From positions 79,815-118,790 of the forward strand of contig PAWM01000003.1 in NCBI GenBank assembly GCA_002714185.1: a stretch of DNA of 38,976 nucleotides, read 5' to 3'. The position numbers and the translations under genes were made by a program. This document shows, in pieces, positions 26,523 to 36,591 of the stretch. Each line of letters starts with the position of its first letter. Position 1 is the stretch's first letter. The notes beneath the pieces are model-generated. The model searched no databases and was not told where the DNA came from. It saw nothing but the letters and a program-made list of their open reading frames with translations. This stretch comes from Flavobacteriales bacterium. GTDB taxonomy: Bacteria; Bacteroidota; Bacteroidia; Flavobacteriales; TMED113.

Positions 26523-27137
26523 ATAATCAGCTACACCTTCATGTGTGTCCTTCATGCCAACATCTCCAGCTTGCCAATTAGCAGGACATACTTCTCCATT
26601 TTTCTCATGAAATTTAAGAGCATCTAAAATTCGTATCGCTTCATCAACATTTCTGCCGAGTGGTAAATTATTTACTAATTGATGTTGCACAACACCTTCT
26701 TTGTCAATTAAAAATAATCCTCTGTATGCAATCATATTGGAACTTGCTATTAATTCACCTTCTTCATTATAATCATATTCACCATTCAAAACATCATATG
26801 CATCTGAAACAACTTTATTACCATCGGCAATGAGGGGATATGTTATTCCCTTAATTCCACCTTTTTCTTTAGGCATTTGAAGCCATCCCCAGTGTGTTTC
26901 AGCAGTATCTGTTGAACAACCAATAATCTCACAATCTCTTTTATGAAATTCATGTAATTTAGATTGAAATGCATGCAGTTCGGAAGGACAAACAAATGTA
27001 AAATCTTTTGGATAGAAAAAGAGTATTACATATTTCTTATTAAGAAACTGATCTAATGAAAAATCTTGAACAGTCTCACCACCATTAATAACTGCATCTA
27101 CTTGAAATTTTGGCGCTAAGCCACCTACTAGTCCCAT
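26508..27137 (-). CDS. 2-Cys peroxiredoxin (Prx1/AhpC type)
   Basis: Reduces hydrogen peroxide and organic peroxides. The peroxidatic Cys50 sits in FYPKDFTFVCPSEL, with the usual Thr three residues before it, and the resolving Cys184 in EVCPANWQAG. The extension after the resolving Cys is the part that controls over-oxidation; it lacks a clear YF motif (it ends ADYLSSH). Length is 209 residues. The reductant gene (ahpF or thioredoxin reductase) is not adjacent. It ends inside trpS and is followed upstream by the secreted metalloprotease gene on the same strand. Confidence 0.94.
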   Translation of the reverse strand: MGLVGGLAPKFQVDAVINGGETVQDFSLDQFLNKKYVILFFYPKDFTFVCPSELHAFQSKLHEFHKRDCEIIGCSTDTAETHWGWLQMPKEKGGIKGITYPLIADGNKVVSDAYDVLNGEYDYNEEGELIASSNMIAYRGLFLIDKEGVVQHQLVNNLPLGRNVDEAIRILDALKFHEKNGEVCPANWQAGDVGMKDTHEGVADYLSSH

Positions 27138-27206
27138 AATATTTTTTTTAAAGATTATTTAAATTAAACTTTAAGATATATATTTTTATAATTGATTAAA
27201 AATTAT

Positions 27207-28964
27207 TTATTGAATAATTATATTTTGCTTATCAATATTTGAATTATTAATTAAATAAGCACTATAAATCCCCGAAGGAACATCTGAAACATCTAGATAA
27301 GAATTATTATTCATCATTTTTTCATATAGTACTAATTGACCCTTGGAATTATATAATTTTATATCAAACATTAAATTATCTGATTTAATGTTTATAAAAT
27401 TATAAGCTGGATTTGGAAAAATGATGGATGGAGAAGAATCATCTGTTTCATAAAATGATAAAATTTCATCTTCATCACAAATATTATTATTATTAATATC
27501 GTTTATGCAATTTCCTAAACAATCATAATTAAAATCTGCATACACACAACTTTGATCATCTTCGTCTGCTTCAATATCATAATTACATGCACTAGGATCT
27601 GTACAGCCAAATAATACATCAATATTACAGTCATATAAATTTTGTAAACCCATATAACCAATTACTAGTTCTTTAACATAATCGTGAAATTTCATAATTA
27701 TACCTCCTCCAGAAGCAAATGACCATGTATGACAATAGCTCATAATAGTACCTATTTGTGGGGTAGGATTATTAATAAAATCTGCACACTCTCCCTGAGA
27801 AATTTCTTCAATATTAGTGCAATTATCTATGGGACCCTCTGGCCATCCACACCACTGTGTATGTTTTGCTCCAAAATTATGACCTAACTCATGAACCAGA
27901 CAATAAATATTCCAGAAAAAATAAGGAACTGGTAAATCAACATAAGTTGCTTCATCAGTGAGATTACTACTAAATCCATAGCCATTCCACGAACTACCAA
28001 CACCATTTAAAAATGCAATACCACCAGTCCCTGTATTATTTCTTTTTGAGAATAGATGTACTAAATGCCTATCAATTAAAGACAAATTCTCATCACTCAT
28101 CCAATAATCTCTTAAACTAAATAGCATATTTTGTGGATCATCAACAAACATGGCATATGGATCTTCCGTTTCCCATATTTGAGCAGTATTAGACTGAATA
28201 CTTACACCTATTTCATCTGAATAAATAACATCAGCAACGGATATAATCTCTAATGCCCAATCTACAGCATCTTGATAATTGTTAAATGTTTGAAATGTAA
28301 AATAATCTATCTCAATAGCAATATCTAAACATCCAAATGTATTAATTAATCTATGCTCTGAATCATTCGAATACTCTGAAGAAGAATTTAATAAATCATT
28401 TTTACAAATAAATTCAAAAGGAATTAGACTTTGATTTACATTACAAATAAAATACAATTCATTTGAATTTAAATTAGACTGCTTAAAGGTATCAATCTGA
28501 TATGTATTATTATTATAATTAAACACTCCTTTAATACCATTTATTGATAAAATAAAAACTCCATGAATATTGTATGAATTGTTTTTAATTTGAAAAATTT
28601 TTAAATCTGAGTTATAATCTTCAATTAACATACCATTATTTGTATGCCGTGTAACTTCAATTGTTTTATTATGATTAATTGATAATTCCATTTCAATATT
28701 AAAGCTGTTATTATTAAAAAATGGAACAGTGAAACTAACAAAATTTACATTATTATTAATTATCTTATCTAATAGATGATGATTTATTTCATAAAATAAT
28801 ATATTACTTCTTAATTCTGATAAATCTACATTAGTATACTGATTTGATATATCCTCATACAATAAATCTGGAGGACTAGTAATTTTTAATAACTCTTGGG
28901 AGATTGAAAATGGTGAAAAAAAAAGCGAAAATGCAATAAAAAAAAAGATATTAATATTTTTCAT
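27207..28964 (-). CDS. Secreted zinc metalloprotease (reprolysin-like) with T9SS sorting domain
   Basis: A signal peptide (residues 1 to about 22) is followed by a propeptide-like region, then a metzincin domain with the zinc site HELGHNFGAKH (358-368) and a Met-turn IGTIMSYCH. A Cys/Asp-rich module FGCTDPSACNYD with repeats of DxDxD-type acidic residues (about 450-500) follows; it is frequent in secreted proteins of marine Bacteroidota. The last 75 residues, from IIFPNPAYNFINIKS to the VPSGIYSAYLI region, are a type A T9SS sorting domain. It is therefore exported and anchored or released by the type IX system, probably to digest protein outside the cell. Length 585. The peroxiredoxin downstream is unlikely to be related. 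Confidence 0.92.
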   Translation of the reverse strand: MKNINIFFFIAFSLFFSPFSISQELLKITSPPDLLYEDISNQYTNVDLSELRSNILFYEINHHLLDKIINNNVNFVSFTVPFFNNNSFNIEMELSINHNKTIEVTRHTNNGMLIEDYNSDLKIFQIKNNSYNIHGVFILSINGIKGVFNYNNNTYQIDTFKQSNLNSNELYFICNVNQSLIPFEFICKNDLLNSSSEYSNDSEHRLINTFGCLDIAIEIDYFTFQTFNNYQDAVDWALEIISVADVIYSDEIGVSIQSNTAQIWETEDPYAMFVDDPQNMLFSLRDYWMSDENLSLIDRHLVHLFSKRNNTGTGGIAFLNGVGSSWNGYGFSSNLTDEATYVDLPVPYFFWNIYCLVHELGHNFGAKHTQWCGWPEGPIDNCTNIEEISQGECADFINNPTPQIGTIMSYCHTWSFASGGGIIMKFHDYVKELVIGYMGLQNLYDCNIDVLFGCTDPSACNYDIEADEDDQSCVYADFNYDCLGNCINDINNNNICDEDEILSFYETDDSSPSIIFPNPAYNFINIKSDNLMFDIKLYNSKGQLVLYEKMMNNNSYLDVSDVPSGIYSAYLINNSNIDKQNIIIQ

Positions 28965-29089
28965 AATAGTTTGTTTTAGGTTTTCATTATGAATAAAACA
29001 AATCTTATGCCAAACTAGTACTAAAGTAAGAATTAATAAAATATTGCTTTTATATTATATATTTTTTTAACTTAATAAAAAAAATCCTA

Positions 29090-29458
29090 ATGAATACTTC
29101 AAAATTTAACTTACTTAATTCTTTTTGCTTAATCTTAATGCCTCTTTGGGCATATTTTAGTTTTGAAGGTTCAGCTGAAAAAGAAACATTATCAATAACT
29201 GCTATGATTCCTCTTTTTCTAGGAATAATACTTTTAATTTGTAATGCCGGCTTAAAAAAAGAAAATAAAATTATCGGACATATTGCAGTTTTCGTAACAC
29301 TTATTGCACTAATCGGATTATTTATGCCATTAAAAGCTGCTATAACTGAAAATCGTTCTCTTTCAATTGTAAGAGTAAGTATAATGATTGTGTCTTCACT
29401 GTTAGCATTAATTTCTTTTATCTGGAGCTTTATAGTTGCTAGGAAAAATAAAAAATAA
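29090..29458 (+). CDS. Four-helix membrane protein of unknown function
   Basis: The 122-residue product has four membrane helices: about 9-28, 37-55, 62-80 and 92-115, with short loops (SAEKET, KKENKI) and a basic end (ARKNKK). The third and fourth helices carry LIGLFMPLKAAI and SLSIVRVSIMIVSSLLALISF. I do not recognise the family with certainty. It lies 9 nt before hflX on the same strand and is divergent from the metalloprotease gene 125 nt away. The region between (28965-29089) is AT-rich, with no clear gene or two-part promoter. Confidence 0.75.
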   Translation: MNTSKFNLLNSFCLILMPLWAYFSFEGSAEKETLSITAMIPLFLGIILLICNAGLKKENKIIGHIAVFVTLIALIGLFMPLKAAITENRSLSIVRVSIMIVSSLLALISFIWSFIVARKNKK

Positions 29459-29467
29459 TTTATTTAA

Positions 29468-30632
29468 TTGGAAAATGTTGTATTAATTGGAGCAATTACT
29501 GCTTCTCAAAATGAAACTGAAGTAGAAGAATATCTCAAAGAACTATTATTCTTAACTGATACAGCAGGAGGTTCCGTTGTTAAAATATTTAAACAAAAAA
29601 TCGATAGAATACATCCAAAAACTTTTCTTGGAAAAGGTAAAATTAATATAATAGGTGAATTTATTAAATTAAATAATATTGATACCGCCATATTCGATGA
29701 TGAACTTTCTCCATCCCAACAAAAAAATTTAGAAAAAATTCTCACTTGTAAAATTGTCGATAGAACAAATTTGATTCTTTCTATTTTTGCATTAAGAGCC
29801 CAAACTGCTATCTCTAAAATTCAAGTTGAATTAGCGCAATATCAATACCTTCTTCCTAGATTAACTAATCTCTGGACACATTTATCAAAACAAAAAGGAG
29901 GGATAGGAATGAAAGGGCCTGGTGAAAAAGAAATAGAAACTGATAGAAGGATTATTCGACAACAAATATCACTACTAAAAAAAAAAATTAATTAAAATTG
30001 ATCGCCAAATGGTTACTCAACGAAAAGGAAGAGATAAATTAATTCGAGTATCACTTGTCGGTTATACAAATGCTGGAAAATCTACATTAATGAATTTATT
30101 AAGTAAATCACAAGTATTTGCTGAAGATAAGTTATTTGCCACTCTAGATACCACCGTAAGAAAAGTAGTGATTAATAACTTGCCATTTTTACTATCTGAT
30201 ACTGTAGGATTCATTCGTAAATTACCCACACAACTCATTGAATCATTTAAGTCTACATTAGATGAAGTTCACGAATCAGATTTATTAATTCATGTGGTAG
30301 ATATATCAAATATACATTTCGAAAAACATATTAAAACAGTTGATAAAACATTGAAAGAAATTAATTGTATTGGCAGAAAACAGATTATTGTATTTAATAA
30401 AATTGATAACTTTCAATATATAGAAAAAGAAAGTGATGACTTAACTCCTATTAAAAAGGAAAATCTCTCGCTAGAATACTGGAAGAAAACATGGATGTCA
30501 AAAAATAATCAAAATAGTATCTTTATTTCTTGTAAGAAGAAATTAAATATTAATGATTTTAAAGAAATACTATATAATTTAGTATCTGAAATTCAGAAAG
30601 AAAAATATCCATATAATAATTTTTTCTATTAA
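29468..30632 (+). pseudogene. hflX: GTPase HflX, split by a +1 shift in an A11 run
   Basis: HflX splits stalled or hibernating ribosomes. The first part (29468-29995) has the N-terminal domain, with GSVVKIFKQK, KTFLGKGKI, and GMKGPGEKEIETDRRIIRQQ. The second part carries the G domain with GYTNAGKSTLMN, SDTVGFIRKLP and FNKID. The first frame runs into a stop at 29993-29995 just after eleven A (29977-29987). Skipping one A joins LLKKK to LIKIDRQMVTQRKGRDK, exactly the family's continuous sequence, giving about 387 residues. So one extra base, real or from sequencing, breaks it; transcription slippage could restore it. The start is TTG at 29468, since a stop precedes it directly. Confidence 0.85.
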
Positions 30633-33442
30633 TCACAGAATCTACATTTGTCCTGCCTATCAAAATGTTCAAAATTTTCATTTTCATTAAACATATTAAT
30701 AAATATCTTATTTAACTCTTGTTCAAAAGATGATAATAATGAATTATTAATTTCAAATTGTTTATTTACAGAACATTTTTGAAAAGTGAAATTTCTTGCT
30801 CTTAAATTAATAACACCAGCAAATATGGGGATACTTTTTGTTTGCATACTTTTATCAAACAACCAAGCATAAAGTAATAATTGTAAAATTTTAGGTTTAG
30901 ATGTCAAATCAATTAAGTTGCTAGTTTTTAAATCCTTGCCCTGAACAGAGCCAGTTTTGTAATCTATAATTCGATAATGATTATTAAATACATCAATTCT
31001 ATCAATTTGTCCTTTTAAATTTATTTTTAAATTTTCTATGTTAGAAATAGAATGTGAGAAACTTTGCAAAGGAGTATTATACTCCAAATACTCTATCATT
31101 ATCTTATTACCTGAAGAAACTAAATTTAATTCATTATTTATAAAACTTCTCACTATCCTATTAATTGCTTCGATTACTAATACATTTTTTCCTTTATCTA
31201 AATTTATTAAACTATAGTAACCTAATGCATTCTGAATCTCTATATCAATCGAATTTTTAATTTTTTCCATAATCTGTACAGTCAAAAATATATGTAAGTA
31301 GGGTTCGTATAGTTTTTGAAGAATACGATGAATAAGAGATCCTAGTTGAGCATTGTCAATAGTATTTTCGAAATTTTTATTTTCACTAACACCTATTATT
31401 TTTTCAAAATAAAATTGCTTTTTACAATAATTATAAAGATTAATTGTGCTCGGTGATAGGCCAGAAACACATAAGTTTTTCAAAGTCTCAATGATATAGT
31501 TATTTTTTAATTTAAAAATAGAGTGCTGGCTCTTTTTTTCTAAAACAAACTCTTGCATTGATAAATTGTCACTAATGCTAATTGAAGTGTTTTGTAATGG
31601 TTTTATTTCATATAGCAATTGATTGATATAACGACTTCTCTCACCTGAAGAAGAAGAAAAATCTTGATTGTAGATGATATATGTTTTTTTTGGTCGCTTA
31701 ATTAAATTAAAAAAATTGCTAGAATAAATTGCTGCAATATCTAAGTCAGTTCTAATATTAAATTTCAATTTAATATCAATAGGAATAAAACTACTTGTAT
31801 TTGAAATAGGCGGAAGATCACCTTCATTTGCAGATAAAATAAAAACTTCATCAAAATCAATTGCTCTAGTTTCTAGCAAACCCATAATTTGAATCCCATT
31901 TAACGGCTCTCCTGAAAAATTTAATTTTATATTTTTCAATGATTGAAAAAATAAAATGCGAAATAAACTAATACTGATTTTTTCATTTGAAGTATCGAAA
32001 AATTTACGAAATAATAATAATAGCTCTTCAATTTCATACAAGCACTCATATTCTATGATTTTATGATTATTATTCTGTTCAACTAACTCTAATATGCTAG
32101 TTACTAAATCCAATAAATAATTTGTTAATTTAATAGAATTATTAAATTCTATTAAAAAAATCTTATTTAACATCGGGTATTTATGTAAACAGAGTTTTCT
32201 TGCAATTAACTCACTAGAAATATAATTAAAGTTTGAGTACCTTAATAAAATTAAAAAATCCTTATATAATTCCTTGTTAAAAGAATTTAATAATACTTGA
32301 AAATAAGGATTATCTATTAATTGTTTAATATCACTATTAAGATAGAATATATTCTTATTTGAATTGGAATCTATATTTTTTTTATTAGAATATAAACTAA
32401 ATAGATTTTGAAATAATGAAACAATAGGGTGATGTATTAACTTATATCCCATAGTAACATTAATATCTTCAACCTTTTTTGGAATAGATTCTAAAACAGG
32501 AAGCAATAAATCTTCATTTGGCAAAATAATAGCTACTTTTTTTAACTGTTCTTTTGAGTATTTATTACTATTTAAAATACTTCCTAATAATTTTGACTGA
32601 CTAATATTTTTTGAAGTACCGATAATTTTAATTTCCTTTTGATTCTTAATAAAATCATCACTCAACATATTAAATTTTGATGGCCACTTTTTTCGATAGT
32701 CTCTTAAAAATTTACCTGATTCCTGTTCTATATTTTCTACAAAATACTTGTCTGCATCCCAAAAAATATCACATAAATTATCTTTAATTAAATAATCAAT
32801 AATTTTTTCTTGTGAAGTGCTTAAAGCATCGAGCCCTAAAAAAATAATACGTTTCTTTTTATTATCCATCATCCATTCTTTTACCTTGTCAAGATTATCA
32901 ACAATTAATCTCTGTGATAAACCTGAATATGATATTTTATCCGACAATAAACAATCTGCAAATTCTTTATAAATCTTCCCTAAAGATTTAAAAAATATTG
33001 AATAATCATTTATCTCATTCTGATTAGATTGAATGTCCAAATACCAATTTTCAATTCTTTTAACATCAGATAAATAATTAAATAATTCTATATGATTAAC
33101 ATATCCTTTATCTATTTCGTTGAAATCATTTATCAAACCATTTGCCCATTTATAACATCTTTCTATACTGTGAGGATTCGTTACATTAGCACGATATATG
33201 GTGTAAAATTTAAAAAACAATTCTAAATTAGTTGCCCTCTTCAGATTATTAATAGTAAAAAAAAAGTCCTCTATAGAATACATTTCAGGAAGCCACACTG
33301 GTTTCGATATTAGCTGAGACAACTCCTTAATTAAAAAAACTGATGACCTTCTAGAAGGTAAAACAATAACTAAATCTGAAAGTGAATACTCATACTTTGA
33401 TAAAAGAATTTTTGATATTTTATATAAAAAACTACCTTTCAT
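30629..33442 (-). CDS. addB: AddB-like helicase-nuclease subunit, PD-(D/E)XK family
   Basis: Partner of the AddA helicase in double-strand break repair. The first part resembles a UvrD-like fold without a functional Walker A (VLPSRRSSVFLIKEL at about 28-42 and ETRAIDFDEVFILSANEGDLPP mid-protein). The nuclease domain near the end has HRILQKLYEPY, LKGQIDRIDVF and DYKTGSVQG, then QLLLYAWLF. A cysteine in NLYNYCKKQFYF and two at the end (CRFC) look like parts of the iron-sulfur staple. The gene stops right after CRFCD, so a fourth Cys is missing where relatives have one. The start overlaps addA by one base (TAATG), and the end shares TTAA with hflX. Length 937. Confidence 0.87.
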   Translation of the reverse strand: MKGSFLYKISKILLSKYEYSLSDLVIVLPSRRSSVFLIKELSQLISKPVWLPEMYSIEDFFFTINNLKRATNLELFFKFYTIYRANVTNPHSIERCYKWANGLINDFNEIDKGYVNHIELFNYLSDVKRIENWYLDIQSNQNEINDYSIFFKSLGKIYKEFADCLLSDKISYSGLSQRLIVDNLDKVKEWMMDNKKKRIIFLGLDALSTSQEKIIDYLIKDNLCDIFWDADKYFVENIEQESGKFLRDYRKKWPSKFNMLSDDFIKNQKEIKIIGTSKNISQSKLLGSILNSNKYSKEQLKKVAIILPNEDLLLPVLESIPKKVEDINVTMGYKLIHHPIVSLFQNLFSLYSNKKNIDSNSNKNIFYLNSDIKQLIDNPYFQVLLNSFNKELYKDFLILLRYSNFNYISSELIARKLCLHKYPMLNKIFLIEFNNSIKLTNYLLDLVTSILELVEQNNNHKIIEYECLYEIEELLLLFRKFFDTSNEKISISLFRILFFQSLKNIKLNFSGEPLNGIQIMGLLETRAIDFDEVFILSANEGDLPPISNTSSFIPIDIKLKFNIRTDLDIAAIYSSNFFNLIKRPKKTYIIYNQDFSSSSGERSRYINQLLYEIKPLQNTSISISDNLSMQEFVLEKKSQHSIFKLKNNYIIETLKNLCVSGLSPSTINLYNYCKKQFYFEKIIGVSENKNFENTIDNAQLGSLIHRILQKLYEPYLHIFLTVQIMEKIKNSIDIEIQNALGYYSLINLDKGKNVLVIEAINRIVRSFINNELNLVSSGNKIMIEYLEYNTPLQSFSHSISNIENLKINLKGQIDRIDVFNNHYRIIDYKTGSVQGKDLKTSNLIDLTSKPKILQLLLYAWLFDKSMQTKSIPIFAGVINLRARNFTFQKCSVNKQFEINNSLLSSFEQELNKIFINMFNENENFEHFDRQDKCRFCD

Positions 33443-36400
33443 TATAATTTTTTTATTTTACCAGTCGTGAGATATATCAAATACTTATCAATTTTTTTAA
33501 ATCCAATTTGGTATAAAATTGATTCATATTTCTCCATTTGATAAATGTGAGAATTCAGTTCATCACCCGTTTTATAATCAATTAATGTAGCAAAATGATT
33601 CTTGTGATCAATAACTCTATCAGGCCTATATACGGTTCCGTCAGTTGATAAAATACTTTTTTCTGAAAATGTACTTAATTTTTTATTAAATAAATGACTA
33701 ATTCTAACATCTGATACAATCCGCTCAATTTCTAATTTCATTCGATTGAAATTACTTGTACCATATTTTTTTTTAATAAGCATCTTCTTTAACACAAAAT
33801 TAATATCATCTTTTGAATTAATATCTGCCATAATTTCATGAATTAAATCTCCCCAATTAATTGAATATTTTTGCTTTAAAATTTTATTAAAATACTTTTT
33901 TCTCTTTATTCTTATTCGACTTCTCCAACTATTAGAAATAAATTCAGATGTATCTATGTTTTCAATTAATTGGTTTTTACATACTTTTTTTGTTTTTTCC
34001 CCAGTATAAAATATGTTATGTGTCGATTTCAATAGTTTTGATTGAATTATGAAATTTTCAAAATACTTGTATATATTACCCTTTTTTGGATCTGAGTTAG
34101 ATATTATGTAGAGCCTTTCTTTAGGGCGAGTCATTGCAACATATAATAAATTAATATTATCTAAAATAACATCTTCTTGATGATTAAAATAAGCTTGCTG
34201 AAAAAGAATTGGCCAATTTTTAATTTCTTTTTTTAATGGCAATAAATTAAATAATTTATTTTTTAAACCTTTATGAGAAAAAAAACTGGACACATCAAAC
34301 CATCTTTTTTCTTTACCTAAATCTTCCTTCCAATTTGCAAATGGAAAAATAACAATTGGAAATTGTAAGCCTTTAGATTTATGAATTGTCATAATTTCTA
34401 CTGCATTCATTCCTGATGGAATAATTATTGAAGCAAGGTTTTTTTTCTGATTCCAATATTGCAAAAATTGACTAACTGTATTAGTTTCTTTTACTGCAAA
34501 TTCAAACACAAAGTCTAAAAAAAAGATAATGTATAAATTTACTTTGTTGTCAATATTATATATCCTAACTAGTTGCTCAACAAGTTCAAATACATTTAGA
34601 CATAGTAAATCTTTGAGTCTAAAATTTATGTTATGATTATTTAATAATTTTTCAAATTGTAGATTACTTACTTTGGATGATGTAGATATAAATTGATGAA
34701 TATTACAAGTCTCTATTTTGAGTATCTGTTGACTTATTAAATACTCCAATAATTTGGCTTTACTTAAATAATCTGACTCATCTAAAATAACCGCAAGATT
34801 ATTTATTAGAAACTCTACTGTTTTAGAGTTCTTTAATAATAACGATTCTGAAGAAATAATGGGAATACCTTTCTCAGTTAAATAGTGTGCGATTGTATTA
34901 ATTTCTTTATTACTTCTAGTTAAAAGAATAATATCTGAAAAAGAATAATTATCGTCTTGACTACTCTTAATTTTACTATATACTTCTTTTAATGTTTCAT
35001 CAACTACATCTTTTAATGCTTTGTCTAGCATAGATAACTCTACATATCCTTTTTGTTTATGGTGATATTTTTGATTTAAATTTTGATATAATTTATTATA
35101 CGGAGGTTTTAAGTGGCTTGCTAAAAAAGAAAAAAAATTATTATTAAAAGTCACTATTTTATTACCACTCCTATAATTAATTTTTAAGGATTTAATATTA
35201 TTTGAAAAATGAGATAAATTATGTAACTCATTATTACATAATTTCAAAAACTGTAATACTTCTCCGCCTCTCCACCTATAAATAGATTGTTTTCCATCAC
35301 CCACAATTAAACATGAACCTCCAACAGATAATGCTTCTTCAACTAACGGAACTAAATTATTCCATTGAATCTTAGAAGTGTCTTGAAACTCATCTATAAA
35401 ATAATGTGAATATTTTAGACCTATTTTCTCATAAATAAATGGAGCAGCACTCTGTTCTAAAAATTTGAGAATAATTTGATTGAATTCAGAAATATGAATT
35501 ATATTTTTTTCCCTCTTTAAATAGCTTATTTTTTGATTGATTTTACCCAAAACACCAACTAAAAAAAATGAATTATAGCATTGTCTATGAAATAAATACA
35601 ATGGTTGTTCCTTATCAATAAATTGTATTAGTTGTTGTAAATTAAATTGTAATTGATTTGATATTTGATCAACTAAATTTTTAAAATACTCCTTTTCATT
35701 TTTTTTATACCAATTTCTATTTTGAATGGATTTATGAAGTCTATTTGAAATAGTTAAATCTAAATAAGGATGTTGCTTTAACTTATCTAAGTAATTTGGT
35801 AAATCTTTATATATAAAAATCTCATTAGGAATATTTTTAACTAGTGATTGTAATTTAGAATAATATGCCTTTATTTTCTTTTCGTAATTTCTGATTTTCT
35901 TAAATGACTGAATTTGAATTTTTTTAATAATTTTTGTGTTAGGTAAATTGTCAATAACACTTACAATATCTTCTTTAAATAATTGCTTACTAATTTTAAA
36001 TAAATCCTCTTCTATATCCCAATGCTTATCTTCATAACTTTTATGCGATGAGTAACTAATTAAATTCGTTGTTAGGGCATAATCTGTGCCGAGATCATCA
36101 AATAAGTTTATTATAGAATCCTGGATTATTCTATCATTTTCCATTTCTACCTCAAAATTGGACGGTAAATCTAATTCATAGGTAAAGCCTCTTATAATCT
36201 TATGTATGAATTTATCAATTGTGGACACAGAAAAAAGACTATAATAATGAATAATCCTAGATAAGAGTATTTTAGACCTGCTTATTAATTCTTGATCGCT
36301 ATATTCCAACTCATGTTTTAAATCTTGAAAGAGTGTTTTACTTGACGGATTTTGAATACTTTTAACACCACCAGAAAATTCAAATAGAGTATCTATAATT

Positions 36401-36564
36401 CTGGTTTTCATTTCACTAGCAGCTTTATTAGTAAATGTAATTGCTAATAATGATTTGTGAGGCAAATAATCTCTACTAGATATGCTTTTTTTAATATACT
36501 CCTTAACTAAAGTGTATGTCTTACCAGATCCTGCAGAAGCTTTATATATATTGAAATGCGTCAT
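33442..36564 (-). CDS. addA: AddA-like UvrD/RecB-family helicase-nuclease
   Basis: ATP-driven helicase with a C-terminal nuclease for end processing before recombination. The motifs in order are Walker A ASAGSGKT (9-16), ITFTNKAASEMKTRI, STIDKFIHKIIRGF, the DEFQD box IDEFQDTSKIQW, GDGKQSIYRWRGGE, INYRSGNKIV, TIHKSKGLQFPIVI, and LLYVAMTRPKERLYII. The nuclease end has GDLIHEIMA, RPDRVID and LIDYKTGD followed by QMEKYESIL. Length 1040. The addA-addB order with a one-base overlap suggests a two-gene operon. Its start is 28 nt from the end of the esterase gene upstream. Confidence 0.9.
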   Translation of the reverse strand: MTHFNIYKASAGSGKTYTLVKEYIKKSISSRDYLPHKSLLAITFTNKAASEMKTRIIDTLFEFSGGVKSIQNPSSKTLFQDLKHELEYSDQELISRSKILLSRIIHYYSLFSVSTIDKFIHKIIRGFTYELDLPSNFEVEMENDRIIQDSIINLFDDLGTDYALTTNLISYSSHKSYEDKHWDIEEDLFKISKQLFKEDIVSVIDNLPNTKIIKKIQIQSFKKIRNYEKKIKAYYSKLQSLVKNIPNEIFIYKDLPNYLDKLKQHPYLDLTISNRLHKSIQNRNWYKKNEKEYFKNLVDQISNQLQFNLQQLIQFIDKEQPLYLFHRQCYNSFFLVGVLGKINQKISYLKREKNIIHISEFNQIILKFLEQSAAPFIYEKIGLKYSHYFIDEFQDTSKIQWNNLVPLVEEALSVGGSCLIVGDGKQSIYRWRGGEVLQFLKLCNNELHNLSHFSNNIKSLKINYRSGNKIVTFNNNFFSFLASHLKPPYNKLYQNLNQKYHHKQKGYVELSMLDKALKDVVDETLKEVYSKIKSSQDDNYSFSDIILLTRSNKEINTIAHYLTEKGIPIISSESLLLKNSKTVEFLINNLAVILDESDYLSKAKLLEYLISQQILKIETCNIHQFISTSSKVSNLQFEKLLNNHNINFRLKDLLCLNVFELVEQLVRIYNIDNKVNLYIIFFLDFVFEFAVKETNTVSQFLQYWNQKKNLASIIIPSGMNAVEIMTIHKSKGLQFPIVIFPFANWKEDLGKEKRWFDVSSFFSHKGLKNKLFNLLPLKKEIKNWPILFQQAYFNHQEDVILDNINLLYVAMTRPKERLYIISNSDPKKGNIYKYFENFIIQSKLLKSTHNIFYTGEKTKKVCKNQLIENIDTSEFISNSWRSRIRIKRKKYFNKILKQKYSINWGDLIHEIMADINSKDDINFVLKKMLIKKKYGTSNFNRMKLEIERIVSDVRISHLFNKKLSTFSEKSILSTDGTVYRPDRVIDHKNHFATLIDYKTGDELNSHIYQMEKYESILYQIGFKKIDKYLIYLTTGKIKKL

Positions 36565-36591
36565 CTTATATTAAGATAACACAAATAAATT

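Noticed and set aside
29090-29458. DUF4293 membrane protein
   Set aside because: Size and helix number fit, but the usual N-terminal IQRIQT-type motif is missing, so I left it as unknown.
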